From Saprospiraceae bacterium (GTDB lineage Bacteria; Bacteroidota; Bacteroidia; Chitinophagales; Saprospiraceae), in NCBI GenBank assembly GCA_016718205.1, contig JADKEB010000001.1, positions 1 to 64,000 on the forward strand: DNA of 64,000 nucleotides. The letters run 5' to 3'. Positions 48,544 to 57,624 of this stretch are shown piece after piece. Below the pieces are notes generated by a model, which did not search any database, was not told the DNA's origin, and worked only from the letters and a program-made list of their open reading frames with translations. The translations under genes were made by a program, and so were the position numbers. The number at the start of each line of letters is the position of its first letter. Position 1 is the stretch's first letter.

Positions 48544-49296
48544 TTACACCACTTCGATCACCGCAAGTGAGTTATATCCGCCATTCTTGAGAGAATACTG
48601 GATACCATTCACTTCCTGGAAAAATTCGATCAGCAATACAAACACATGGATACCTGTGGCCAGAGTTGGCGCAGCTGCATGTGTAAGATTCACCGTTGCT
48701 GCAGTACCATTTGCAGGAAGATTGACCGTATTGCTTAAGGAAGTCTCAAACTCTCCGGTACCAAAATCAACCTTTGCCCATCCACTGGTGATGCTCATGT
48801 GCGTAGATCCGGGAGCAACAGCCACATCCATGATGGGTACCAAATCAACGATATCCAAAGCTCCGGTAGTGGTATTCAGCGCATAAGGCTTAAAAAGAAT
48901 CCCACTCAACACCGATTTGATATTGAAGTTGAAACCCTTCAGCACTGCTTTTCCTTCCGGAAGGTCAAAACCTTCATGTACATGCCTTTCCCCACGGGCA
49001 TTGGCAGCATCCAGATTTTTGACATCTGTCATCACCTTTGTCAATCGGGAAGTCACCAGCTTATCACTGGCTGTCATCATGAGATTACGAAATGCAGTTC
49101 TCAACTGCTTGCCGGCAGATGCCGACATACCAAATTCGGAGCCATTCTCTCTGGTCCTTTGGAATGCCGGATCATTCGCGATGCGATCCCCGGAAATTCC
49201 TCCCTTGGTTTTAACCAGATAATTTCCATCTGATTTGTAAAATGTGAGTTCATCAAGCGTTCCCTCAATTTTCAAAAAACTCTTCTGTCTAGCCAT
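48544..49296 (-). CDS. Conserved Bacteroidota mobile-element protein
   Basis: The 250-aa protein opens MARQKSFLKIEGTLDELTFY and has GGISGDRIANDPAFQRTREN followed by GSEFGMSASAGKQLRTAFRN. This N-terminal signature is widespread in Bacteroidota islands near integrases, always as a protein of unknown function. The second half is rich in beta strands with Thr, Val and Ala (NLPANGTAATVNLTHAAAPT), suggesting a structural or coat-like domain. No signal peptide is seen. It heads the operon with DUF5675. The gene is intact. Confidence 0.65.
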   Translation of the reverse strand: MARQKSFLKIEGTLDELTFYKSDGNYLVKTKGGISGDRIANDPAFQRTRENGSEFGMSASAGKQLRTAFRNLMMTASDKLVTSRLTKVMTDVKNLDAANARGERHVHEGFDLPEGKAVLKGFNFNIKSVLSGILFKPYALNTTTGALDIVDLVPIMDVAVAPGSTHMSITSGWAKVDFGTGEFETSLSNTVNLPANGTAATVNLTHAAAPTLATGIHVFVLLIEFFQEVNGIQYSLKNGGYNSLAVIEVV

Positions 49297-49594
49297 ACGA
49301 CTTGATTTTAAATGTTAAATAATACCCAAAGGTAGTATCACATTTCCCACAAAGTCAATATAAAGCATTCCTATATGGAATAAACTGCCATTAATTACCG
49401 TTTTATACTATCATAAAACCCATAATTGAATTTATTTTCCCACTTTGATGTTATATTTGTATTGCAGTTTTACCGTCCACTTACCACCCTTTAAATTTTG
49501 CCCCGTTCCCTATCGATACTCCTTAGCAAAGGTATGGGTAATGTATGGGGAGAGTATCACACATTATGTTAAATAGAATAGGAATAAGTGTAAA
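49297..49594. other. Divergent promoter region, nothing named
   Basis: About 300 AT-rich bases lie between the minus-strand operon at 49296 and the plus-strand small gene at 49595. I could not assign operators. Confidence 0.4.
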
Positions 49595-49786
49595 ATGTCA
49601 AGATTGATAATATATCCCAAAGAGATTAGTAGCATCACCGGGAAGAACTATAAATCTTCCTGGCACCTATTACTTAAAATTAAGAAGTATTACGGCAAGG
49701 ATGATCATCAATTTGTCACCATTAAGGAGTTCAGCAGCTATACTGGAATACCGGAAGCAGAAGTACTATCGAAAATATTACATTAA
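49595..49786 (+). CDS. Small HTH-like protein, unknown
   Basis: The 63-aa protein reads MSRLIIYPKEISSITGKNYK, then KIKKYYGKDDHQFVTIKEFS, then YTGIPEAEVLSKIL. The pattern (helix, KIKKYYGK, FVT..EF..Y.GI) recurs in short proteins of Bacteroidota islands and resembles a small DNA-binding domain. It overlaps the 3' end of the RteC gene by 4 bp, convergent. Confidence 0.6.
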   Translation: MSRLIIYPKEISSITGKNYKSSWHLLLKIKKYYGKDDHQFVTIKEFSSYTGIPEAEVLSKILH

Positions 49787-50556
49787 GGTTTTTCAAGATT
49801 CTTTTCAATATCACTCTCTATAATAGTTTTCATAAAGTCCAGAAACTTAAAAGGATCGTCGCTACCAATGTTATCACTATACTTTTTATAATAATCCTTA
49901 AGATCAATATCATAGGTAGCCTGAAAATGTTCCATGAGGTCGGCGATGGTAACATTTCCATTATTGATCAAATTACCCTTTACCATAAGATTGACCAATA
50001 TCACAGCCTGTATTTTAGTGCCGGTCCACTTAAACTTCGGATAATCCTTCAGCTTTTCTTCAAAAGTTCTGGGATCAGTGGCGTTATGTAAAAAATCTTC
50101 AATCATTTGGGTGCCTTGGAGAACTGCAAAGATATTCCTTTCCTCAAAATTTTTTCTAAAAATCACATGATCATTATTATCATATCCTGCACGATAGTAC
50201 TCAAACATGTCCACCTGTCTGTCAAAAGTATCTTTGACATCCTTCAGGCAATCAAAATAATATTTTTTACTTCCCTTCTTCAGACCAACCGGATATCTGG
50301 ATACGATTTTGTAAATGGTTTTATAAAAGACACCATACTTATAAAATTTGGGCTTGGTTAATTTATAGTATAAAATCTCATCTTCAGGTCCATTGAATAC
50401 AAAGTCATTTTCAATTTTTAAAATGGAATCAGACAATTCATTAAAGATGTCTCGCCTTAACTGAATTAAAGGCAGAGCGAAACATTCTGTATGTGGGGTC
50501 TCAATACAAGCATCTTCAAATTCTTTAAGAATGGAAAGTAGCTTTTCATGTAGCAT
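49783..50556 (-). CDS. RteC domain protein
   Basis: The 257-aa protein matches the RteC family: EILYYKLTKPKFYKYGVFYK near residue 60, YYFDCLKDVKDTFDRQVDMF, EYYRAGYDNNDHVIFRKNF, and a C-terminal winged-helix-like region IADLMEHFQATYDIDLKDYY. In the conjugative transposon CTnDOT, RteC activates excision genes. Here it lies next to the integrase, so it may control excision of this island. No rteA or rteB is seen. Confidence 0.82.
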   Translation of the reverse strand: MLHEKLLSILKEFEDACIETPHTECFALPLIQLRRDIFNELSDSILKIENDFVFNGPEDEILYYKLTKPKFYKYGVFYKTIYKIVSRYPVGLKKGSKKYYFDCLKDVKDTFDRQVDMFEYYRAGYDNNDHVIFRKNFEERNIFAVLQGTQMIEDFLHNATDPRTFEEKLKDYPKFKWTGTKIQAVILVNLMVKGNLINNGNVTIADLMEHFQATYDIDLKDYYKKYSDNIGSDDPFKFLDFMKTIIESDIEKNLEKP

Positions 50557-50682
50557 ACAAAATGTGGGGGATTTATGTTTTTCAGACTTTCTTTTGCATT
50601 CATTTTTCTAATAACGCAAATTTGCATTTTATTAACATAAAAAAATATAAGAATTTTTCAAAAAGTAATCGCGGTTAACATA

Positions 50683-50707
50683 AAAGCCCACTTTTGAAGT
50701 GGGCTTT
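50683..50707. terminator. Terminator after the integrase gene
   Basis: AAAGCCCACTT / AAGTGGGCTTT hairpin with A/T tracts on both sides, 12 bp after the integrase stop. It can work in both directions. Confidence 0.85.
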
Positions 50708-50718
50708 CATGCTTTAAC

Positions 50719-51972
50719 TTATTTAGCTTCTCGCTTTTGATCACTTTTTTTACCTGTAGATAATTTAGCTTTTAGCATTTCCATCTCAGACCCGACCCTC
50801 GTTTCCAATATTTTACCATAAATCTGGGTGGTCTTAAGACTACTATGGCCCAGCATTTTGCTGGTAGCTTCCATACTTACCCCATTAGAAAGCAACACAG
50901 TTGTGGCAAATGTATGCCGGGCGATGTGCATGGTCATGGGTTTGGTTATCTCACAGATATCCGCCAGTTCCTTCAGATATGCATTGAGCTTCTGATTGCT
51001 TTTCATGGGCAACAATTTGTTTTTAGACACACAATCCGGATGATCAGCATACTTTTCTATAATCTCCATCGCCTGATCGAGCAGGGGCACATTGGACACG
51101 TTGTCATTTTTTTGCCTGGAAGTATAAATCCATTTACTGCCATTGATGCCGGTACCAATATGATCCGGAGTAAGATTGGCAGCATCTTTATATGCATACC
51201 CGGTATAACAGCAGAAAACGAAACAATCCCGGACTTCCTGAAGTCTGATCACCTTGATCTCTTTGTCCACGATTCTTTGCAGCTCATCAGCAGTAAGGTA
51301 TTCACGTTTGGTTTCTTTGACCGGACACTTGTAACCAAACAAAACATTTTTATCTAACCATTCGTATTTAACTGCATAATCCAGAACTCTGTTAAGATAC
51401 TGAATGTACTTTACTAATGTATTTTGGTGCAGCTTTACTTCTGATTTCAAATAGTGGTCATATTCCAGGCCGAAAGAATATTTGATATTTTCAAGTGGAA
51501 TATCTTTTATCCCCATCTTCAACTTCATAAAATCTTCAACTTTCTTAGCAAAAGTAGCATAACGCTTAAAAGTGATTTCACCAATCTCAATCCCAACCAA
51601 TTTTTCAAAACTTGAATTGTAGATTTTACAAACTTCAACCAAAGTTTTGCTCCTTCTTTCATTCTCACCCTTAAGAGCTTTTCTTAATTCATCTACGGTA
51701 ATATCTTCGAGCCTGGAATTCATTTCATTGTATATCCTGATTACATCCATTCTCATTCTGTCCAGAAATTCATTCAATGTCCGAATCTTGGCAGATCCTC
51801 CAATAAACTTTCCATTGCTGGAGTCCCAATCTGATACCTGAACTTTATGTCCGGTACTAATATATGCTCGCCTGCCATCAATAGATAGCATCATCAATAC
51901 AGGGGATACTCCGGATTGCTTTTTGTCCGACCGGACAATAAAACTTACTTTTAATAAATCAAATTTTTTCAT
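50719..51972 (-). CDS. Tyrosine recombinase (island integrase)
   Basis: The 417-aa protein has an N-terminal arm-binding domain, a SAM-like core-binding domain (about 110-215), and a catalytic domain. The C-terminal catalytic residues are clear: MHIARHTFATT (H-x-x-R), MLGHSSLKTTQIYGKI (H and the nucleophile Tyr). The first-Arg box reads CYTGYAYKDAANL, where many Bacteroidota integrases also lack the usual Arg. It should insert and excise the island at tRNA-Lys, whose 3' end is about 290 bp away. It is intact, so mobility may be retained. Confidence 0.92.
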   Translation of the reverse strand: MKKFDLLKVSFIVRSDKKQSGVSPVLMMLSIDGRRAYISTGHKVQVSDWDSSNGKFIGGSAKIRTLNEFLDRMRMDVIRIYNEMNSRLEDITVDELRKALKGENERRSKTLVEVCKIYNSSFEKLVGIEIGEITFKRYATFAKKVEDFMKLKMGIKDIPLENIKYSFGLEYDHYLKSEVKLHQNTLVKYIQYLNRVLDYAVKYEWLDKNVLFGYKCPVKETKREYLTADELQRIVDKEIKVIRLQEVRDCFVFCCYTGYAYKDAANLTPDHIGTGINGSKWIYTSRQKNDNVSNVPLLDQAMEIIEKYADHPDCVSKNKLLPMKSNQKLNAYLKELADICEITKPMTMHIARHTFATTVLLSNGVSMEATSKMLGHSSLKTTQIYGKILETRVGSEMEMLKAKLSTGKKSDQKREAK

Positions 51973-52097
51973 TTTACTTGCATGGTTTTAAAACGTTAAT
52001 TAAAAAATTCATGTTGCACCAATGCAGCAAAAAATATATAATCGTATTAACATCAAGCAAATTGAACATCTGAGACAGCTATTTTGCAAAAATGTCG

Positions 52098-52156
52098 TGT
52101 CGCATGTATGTCGCAAAGATCAAAAGCGTTTTTAGTAGTTGTCGCTCAAATGTCGC
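52098..52156. promoter_or_regulatory. TGTCGC boxes, candidate arm-type sites, right end
   Basis: TGTCGC occurs at 52098, 52109, 52140 and 52151: two pairs, each 11 bp apart, between the integrase gene and the tRNA. A similar 11-bp pair is at 2100-2116 at the other island end. Confidence 0.5.
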
Positions 52157-52221
52157 AGAAATTTCATGTATTATTCAAGGCATTTTAGGGGACTGTAGTT
52201 TCATAACTCCTTGAAAAACAA

Positions 52222-52253
52222 ACGCCAAACAGAATTTTACTTCTATTTGGCGT
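52222..52253 (-). terminator. Terminator of tRNA-Lys
   Basis: ACGCCAAA / TTTGGCGT hairpin; on the minus strand it is followed by TTGTTTTTC. It lies 10 bp beyond the tRNA 3' end and appears to be brought by the island. Confidence 0.75.
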
Positions 52254-52255
52254 CG

Positions 52256-52277
52256 TGTTTCGTGATCTGGCTGGGAC
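52256..52277. other. Candidate attR in the tRNA-Lys 3' end
   Basis: This 22-bp stretch matches 2000-2021 at 21 positions; the last 16 bp are identical. It covers the acceptor stem 3' strand and the 3' T-stem of the tRNA, so integration keeps the tRNA whole. Confidence 0.65.
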
Positions 52278-52335
52278 TTGAACCCAGGGCCCATACATTA
52301 AAAGTGTATTGCTCTACCAACTGAGCTACCAGATC
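52263..52335 (-). tRNA. tRNA-Lys(TTT)
   Basis: All four arms are present: acceptor GATCTGG/CCAGATC, D-arm GCTC-AGTTGGTA-GAGC, anticodon stem ATACA/TGTAT around loop CTTTTAA (anticodon TTT), T-arm CTGGG-TTCAAGT-CCCAG, discriminator A. CCA is not encoded. It reads lysine codons. Confidence 0.95.
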
Positions 52336-52447
52336 TACGTCAGAGTGCCTTTCTTCAAAAGCGACGCAAAGGTAAGTTTATTTTTTATTTCACAAAGATT
52401 ATTTTTAAAATTTTTACTCTATTATTTTCAATTTTCATCTTTAGTCT

Positions 52448-55321
52448 TTAGTGATTCATATAGCTTTCTAAAGGCGGGCAAATACATACAAGGTTTCTAT
52501 CACCAAAGGCACCATCCACCCTTGCTACGGAAGGCCAAAACTTATTGCCATGCCTAAGATAAGGCAATGGAAATGCCGCCTTTTCTCTGCTGTAAGTAAA
52601 ATTCCACTCATCCTTGCACACCATCGCGGAAGTGTGCGGGGCATTTGTTAAAACATTGGAAGTGGCGTCCATTTCTCCTAAAGCAACCTGATCAATTTCC
52701 TTTCTGATCTCAAGCAAGGCGTCACAGAATCTGTCCAACTCTCCTTTGTCTTCACTTTCTGTAGGCTCTATCATGATAGTTCCCGCAACCGGAAACGACA
52801 ATGTAGGTGCATGAAATCCATAATCCATCAACCGTTTTGCAATATCCTCCGCACTGATACCAACATCCTTAAACTGCCTGAGATCAACAATCATCTCATG
52901 TGCTGCCCTGCCATTCTCCCCGGAATAAAGTATGTGATATGCACCATCGAGACGTGATTTGATATAGTTGGCATTGAGAATGGCGTATTTCGTAGCATTA
53001 GTCACTCCTTCTGCTCCAAGCATCCTGATATATCCGTAAGATATAAGCAGTATACTTGCGCTACCCCATGGTGCTGAAGACACTGCGGGAATAGCTTTGC
53101 TGCCGCCGGTATGAATGATGGTATGACCAGGGAGGAATGGAGCAAGTTTTTTATTGACACATATCGGGCCCATACCAGGTCCGCCGCCACCGTGTGGTAT
53201 GGCAAATGTTTTGTGAAGATTGAGGTGACAAACGTCAGCACCGATGATGCCTGGACTGGTAAGCCCTACTTGAGCATTCATGTTGGCTCCGTCCATATAA
53301 ACAAGTCCTCCATGGTGGTGGATCAGGTCACATATCTCTTTGATCGAAGTTTCAAACACTCCATGGGTACTCGGATAGGTGATCATTAAACAGCTCAAAT
53401 TATTTGAGTGTTGTTCCGCTTTCAAACGAAGATCGTCCATATCTACGTTGCCTTTTTCATCACAGCCTATTACTACCACTTCCATTCCACACATTACAGC
53501 CGATGCCGGATTGGTGCCATGAGCTGATGATGGTATGAGTGCTATATTTCTGCTGAGTTCATTGCGGTCCTGATGATAGGCCCTGATAGTCAGTAAACCG
53601 GCATATTCTCCCTGAGCTCCGGAATTGGGTTGAAGAGAACATGCATCAAAGCCTGTTATCTCAGCAAGATAAGCTTCCAGCTCGGTAAAAATCTGTTGAT
53701 ATCCCAGTGTTTGATCCTCCGGCGCAAAAGGATGAATAGATGAAAATTCAGGCCAGGAAACAGGTATCATCTCAGTCGCTGCATTGAGTTTCATGGTGCA
53801 TGAGCCTAATGAAATCATTGAATGGACGAGAGAGAGGTCCTTGTTTTCAAGACTTTTGATATATCTCATCATCTTACTTTCTGTATGATACATAGAAAAT
53901 ACTGGATGAGTCAGGATGTCACTCTTCCGTGCCATTGGTCCGAAAGCATGATTTTTTTCAGTACCATCAAAGGAATTAGCAGCTTTAAAAACAGATGCAA
54001 AAATTTTGCATATATCTTTTACATCTTCCAGGTTTACTGATTCGTCCAGAGAAATGGAAACTTTATCATTACCAGGGTAAAAAAAGTTGATACCCTCGGA
54101 TTCGCTGACCGATTTAATCTTACCAACTAAGTCAGCATCAGTCTTGATGGTGATCGTATCAAAAAAATTGTCATTGATCACTTCAACATTCATTGACTTC
54201 AGGTTTCCTGCCAATATGGCGGTAAGTTTATGAATGCCGCTTGCTATCTCTTTGATCCCATCCGGGCCATGATAAACTGCGTACATACTTGCCATTATGG
54301 ACAGCAATGCCTGGGCCGTACAAATATTTGAGGTCGCTTTTTCTCTTCTTATGTGTTGCTCTCTGGTCTGAAGTGCCATTCTAAGAGCAGGATCACCATT
54401 GATATCGACCGATAAACCAATGATTCTGCCAGGTATAAGTCTTTTATTATCTTCCTTTGTAGCAAAAAATGCTGCGTGAGGCCCTCCGTAACCCTTTGGT
54501 ACTCCAAACCGTTGTGTATTTCCCACCACAACATCAGCGCCCCATTCTCCGGGAGGAGTCAATAGTGCCAGACTCATGATGTCAGCTGCAACAATTACCT
54601 GAATTTCCTTTGCATTACAACTTGCTGCAAATGATTGATAATCATTGATATTGCCCTCACTATTTGGATATTGGATCAATACGCCAAAGTAGTCATCACT
54701 GAATTCAAATGTTTGCCAGTCGCCTATGACTACTTCGATATGCAGCGGTCTAGCTCTCGTTATGATCACATCAAGCGTCTGTCTGTACACTTTTTGATCA
54801 ACAAAAAATCTTTTTGCGGGATTTGTTTTTCTTTTTTTATTGTGAATGCCTTCACACATTGCCATTGCTTCCGCGGCTGCAGTACCTTCATCCAGCAGGG
54901 ACGCATTGGCAATAGGTAATGCTGTCAGATCGGTAATCATAGTTTGAAAATTAAGGAGAGCTTCCAGTCTGCCTTGCGCAATTTCAGCCTGGTAGGGAGT
55001 ATATTGAGTGTACCAACCCGGATTTTCAAATACATTGCGTAGAATGACAGCAGGAATCAGGGTATTATAATATCCCTGGCCAATGTATGATTTAAAGACC
55101 TTATTTTTTGAACCAATTTTTTTGAGCATTGCAAGATATTCGTGTTCCTGAAGTGCTTCGGGAAGATTCAGCTTTTTTTGCATGCGTATACCAGCGGGAA
55201 CTGTTTCATCGATCAGTTGATCAAGTGTGCCGACTCCAATAGTTTTTAGCATTTCCTCCTTTTCGATTGAGGATATTCCTATATGACGCTTAGCAAAATG
55301 AGTAAGTATTTGAGAAGACAT
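52448..55321 (-). CDS. gcvP: Glycine dehydrogenase (decarboxylating), P protein
   Basis: The 957-aa protein is full length for the single-chain P protein of the glycine cleavage system. It decarboxylates glycine using pyridoxal phosphate and passes the aminomethyl group to the H protein. The cofactor Lys lies in NLHKTFAIPHGGGGPG near residue 700. The N-terminal half has THFAKRHIGIS and QGYYNTLIPAVILRNVFENP. It stands alone, right after tRNA-Lys, as part of the ordinary chromosome. The frame is uninterrupted over 2.9 kb, unlike most island genes. Confidence 0.97.
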   Translation of the reverse strand: MSSQILTHFAKRHIGISSIEKEEMLKTIGVGTLDQLIDETVPAGIRMQKKLNLPEALQEHEYLAMLKKIGSKNKVFKSYIGQGYYNTLIPAVILRNVFENPGWYTQYTPYQAEIAQGRLEALLNFQTMITDLTALPIANASLLDEGTAAAEAMAMCEGIHNKKRKTNPAKRFFVDQKVYRQTLDVIITRARPLHIEVVIGDWQTFEFSDDYFGVLIQYPNSEGNINDYQSFAASCNAKEIQVIVAADIMSLALLTPPGEWGADVVVGNTQRFGVPKGYGGPHAAFFATKEDNKRLIPGRIIGLSVDINGDPALRMALQTREQHIRREKATSNICTAQALLSIMASMYAVYHGPDGIKEIASGIHKLTAILAGNLKSMNVEVINDNFFDTITIKTDADLVGKIKSVSESEGINFFYPGNDKVSISLDESVNLEDVKDICKIFASVFKAANSFDGTEKNHAFGPMARKSDILTHPVFSMYHTESKMMRYIKSLENKDLSLVHSMISLGSCTMKLNAATEMIPVSWPEFSSIHPFAPEDQTLGYQQIFTELEAYLAEITGFDACSLQPNSGAQGEYAGLLTIRAYHQDRNELSRNIALIPSSAHGTNPASAVMCGMEVVVIGCDEKGNVDMDDLRLKAEQHSNNLSCLMITYPSTHGVFETSIKEICDLIHHHGGLVYMDGANMNAQVGLTSPGIIGADVCHLNLHKTFAIPHGGGGPGMGPICVNKKLAPFLPGHTIIHTGGSKAIPAVSSAPWGSASILLISYGYIRMLGAEGVTNATKYAILNANYIKSRLDGAYHILYSGENGRAAHEMIVDLRQFKDVGISAEDIAKRLMDYGFHAPTLSFPVAGTIMIEPTESEDKGELDRFCDALLEIRKEIDQVALGEMDATSNVLTNAPHTSAMVCKDEWNFTYSREKAAFPLPYLRHGNKFWPSVARVDGAFGDRNLVCICPPLESYMNH

Positions 55322-56693
55322 TAATTATTTATTTGGTTGGTTGTAAAACGAGTGGCGAAGGTAATGGTTTTTTATTTTATAAAAAAAAATGAATGATATT
55401 GCTCATCCTGGATTGAATATTTTGACTTTGTTTAGAGTATAATTATGTATGAACAGTAAACTGGCTGAAAATATATAATTGAAGTCAATTTATGAATACA
55501 ATAGTTTTGGAAAATACTATGACTTAAGGTTTTAATCATAGAGGGTGCAGTTTTGCATGATGTGCTGCTATCTTTTAAATTTGAATATTTGTAAATGAAA
55601 TATAAAATTGAAATATGAATTATAAGATGTATCTTGTTTATTTAAAAAACAAAAATCTATAGTATATCACCCCTTACAATTACGTGCTTAGGCTCTGTTA
55701 AAAAATAACTGATACATTTTGTCTCGTTCTTTTGCTCTTTTTCTGCGTTGTAAGATCGTTAAATAGCTAAGGCTATTCGCCTCAATTACGCCTTGAAAAA
55801 GAACAAATTAACTTCGCCAGTTCTGCACCATTTATTTATTAACAGAGCCTTAATACTTAATACCTAAATATCTATAATGAGTTCCGTTATGAAGACCAAA
55901 AGTACAACCTGCCCGCTTCGGAGCAGGCGGGTAAAATAAGCATTTTTGACGACAAATCATACTGTGTGCAGCTTTAGCTGTAGCATCGCTACCGCAAGGC
56001 GGTACAGGTTATGGTGCATGACTGAACGGTGCTTTAGCAAAATTGAGTGGTAGCTCAATTTAGTGAAGAAACCGCCAGCTAACCTGGCGGCTACTTACCT
56101 TTCTTTTTTAGGTTTACTAATTTTGGTCTGGAATAGGAAATTCATTTTAGATTTTTAGGTAATAGTGAAAGCTCTTAAAATATTTATCTAAATTTACCCA
56201 CCCCAATCCTCCCTTAAAATGGAGGGAGTGCACTCGTTCTTTGATTTTTATCACTTTCATCATTATTGTCAGAAATTTTTCCACCTGTTTATTCAATCGG
56301 TTTTTTATGGTACTTATTTTCATTTGGCTCCAAGTGGCAAATTTAATTTGGGAAAACGTTATATTTTTCGCCGTACCGCGTCAAGCTACGCTTGAGCTTT
56401 CGGGACGTTTCTGTCCCGATCAAGACATTTTTTTTAAAAAAATCGTCTTGACCGGTTATATTCAGTATTCGCTGAGAGCCGGACTGAATGGTGCAAAGCA
56501 AAATCGTGATACGAAATCACGATTTAATGAAAGGAACCAAGCAAGCATTTGATTGGATGGGTGGCTTTCGCAGTTCCTTCATTATTGAGTAAAGTATTTT
56601 ACTCAATTCTCGTCATAAACGAGACCATTCAGTCATCTCTTCCAAAATTAAATTTCATCACTTTCCCTCAAACAAAAAAATTTAAACATACTC
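55322..56693. other. Long intergenic region with hairpins
   Basis: No gene is credible in these 1.37 kb. Besides the MITE-like element it holds CCGCCAG/CTGGCGG near 56070-56090, TCGGGACG/TGTCCCGA near 56399-56420, and AATCGTGAT/ATCACGATT near 56502-56524. These look like scattered structured repeats. Confidence 0.5.
55688..55853. repeat. MITE-like element, 166 bp
   Basis: Ends TTAGGCTCTGTTAA (55688-55701) and TTAACAGAGCCTTAA (55839-55853) are inverted repeats; AAATAA/TTATTT extends them inward. There is no gene inside. This fits a non-autonomous transposon remnant. Confidence 0.7.
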
Positions 56694-57206
56694 TTACTTC
56701 AACTTCAAGGTAGCCATTATTTCCAATGCTTTCTGCATTCTTTTTTCGATAGCTTTTACGCTAAGTCCAAAGGCTTCTGCAATTTGGCTGTAAGTCATTT
56801 TTTCCATTCTATTGAGAAGAAAAACCTCTCTTGCAGTCTCCGGCATACTTTGTATAGTATTTTCAAGTTTAGTTTTAAACTCATCCATTTCGATGAGGTA
56901 CTGGGGGTCGGATATTTCATTCTTTATTTCAAACCCATTGCAGAAAGTGTTTTTTACCTTTTGGTGTCTGACATGATCCAAAAATAAATTACCCGCAACA
57001 GTAAATAAAAAAGAACGGGCTTTGACACGAAGCACCTTTTCCCTATTGTTCCAGAGTCTGATAAATGATTCCTGAGCGATATCTTCAGAAAGGTCTCTGT
57101 CACAGCATTTTGCAAAAACATACATCTTCAGAGTTGAAAAATTTTCAATATAAAACTCTTTGAAGGCTATTTCTTCAATCAAGTCAGGTTCATTTGTTGA
57201 TGACAT
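56694..57206 (-). CDS. ECF-type RNA polymerase sigma factor
   Basis: The 170-aa protein has region 2 (CDRDLSEDIAQESFIRLWNN near 34-53) and region 4 with the helix-turn-helix MTYSQIAEAFGLSVKAIEKR near 136-155. It directs RNA polymerase to a small regulon, usually in response to an outside signal. In many Bacteroidota such factors pair with a FecR-type anti-sigma factor, but none follows here. It overlaps the end of aroQ by 17 bp, so the two are likely co-transcribed. Confidence 0.9.
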   Translation of the reverse strand: MSSTNEPDLIEEIAFKEFYIENFSTLKMYVFAKCCDRDLSEDIAQESFIRLWNNREKVLRVKARSFLFTVAGNLFLDHVRHQKVKNTFCNGFEIKNEISDPQYLIEMDEFKTKLENTIQSMPETAREVFLLNRMEKMTYSQIAEAFGLSVKAIEKRMQKALEIMATLKLK

Positions 57207-57624
57207 GTTCTCTAAGATATTCTATTGCTTCTTTGTAACCTGGTAAACCGTGCCCTACTATACTGTGTATTGCTGATTCTTTTATGTAATTGATATGTCT
57301 GTAGGATTCCCGTTCATAGATGTTTGTGATGTGTACTTCAACTACTGGCGTGGTGATCGCCCGCAAGGCATCTGCAATAGCAATAGATGTATGCGTAAAG
57401 CCTGCTGCATTGAGTATGATACCATCATACCTATACCCTACACCTTGAATTTTATCTATCAAGTCACCCTCGTGATTGGATTGGTAATAATGAAGATTGA
57501 ATTCAGGAAATTCCCTTTCCAGTTCAACAAAGTAATCTTCGAAAGATTTGTGTCCATATATTTCCGGTTGACGTTTTCCTAAAAGATTTAGGTTGGGTCC
57601 GTTTATAATTATTATCTGTATCAT
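57190..57624 (-). CDS. aroQ: 3-dehydroquinate dehydratase, type II
   Basis: The 144-aa protein is full length. It has IINGPNLNLLGKRQPEIYG with the catalytic Tyr, NAAGFTHTSIAIADAL, EVHITNIYERESYRH with the catalytic His, and GHGLPGYKEAIEYL. It makes 3-dehydroshikimate in the shikimate pathway. Its start and the recQ stop share bases (TAATG), so translation is coupled. It shares an operon with recQ and the ECF factor. Confidence 0.96.
   Translation of the reverse strand: MIQIIIINGPNLNLLGKRQPEIYGHKSFEDYFVELEREFPEFNLHYYQSNHEGDLIDKIQGVGYRYDGIILNAAGFTHTSIAIADALRAITTPVVEVHITNIYERESYRHINYIKESAIHSIVGHGLPGYKEAIEYLREHVINK

Larger units (their letters stand above)
2000..52277. mobile_element. Integrative genomic island in tRNA-Lys, about 50.3 kb
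   Basis: The tRNA-Lys gene at 52263-52335 points left and its 3' end is copied at 2006-2021 in the same orientation (16 bp exact; 22 bp with one mismatch). This is the arrangement produced when an integrase inserts an element at a tRNA 3' end. The tyrosine integrase gene (50719-51972) is the last gene before the tRNA, with RteC next to it. Both repeat copies carry a minus-strand intrinsic terminator on their left, and TGTCGC-like boxes at 11-bp spacing lie just inside both ends. The content is almost wholly accessory: toxin-antitoxin, restriction, introns, IS, efflux. No relaxase or type IV secretion genes are visible, so it is not self-transmissible from what is seen. Both repeats are short, and nested older insertions are possible. 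Confidence 0.65.

Noticed and set aside
56241..56552. 103-codon frame in the gcvP-sigma intergenic region
   Set aside because: It runs through several hairpin repeats and has no protein-like conservation.
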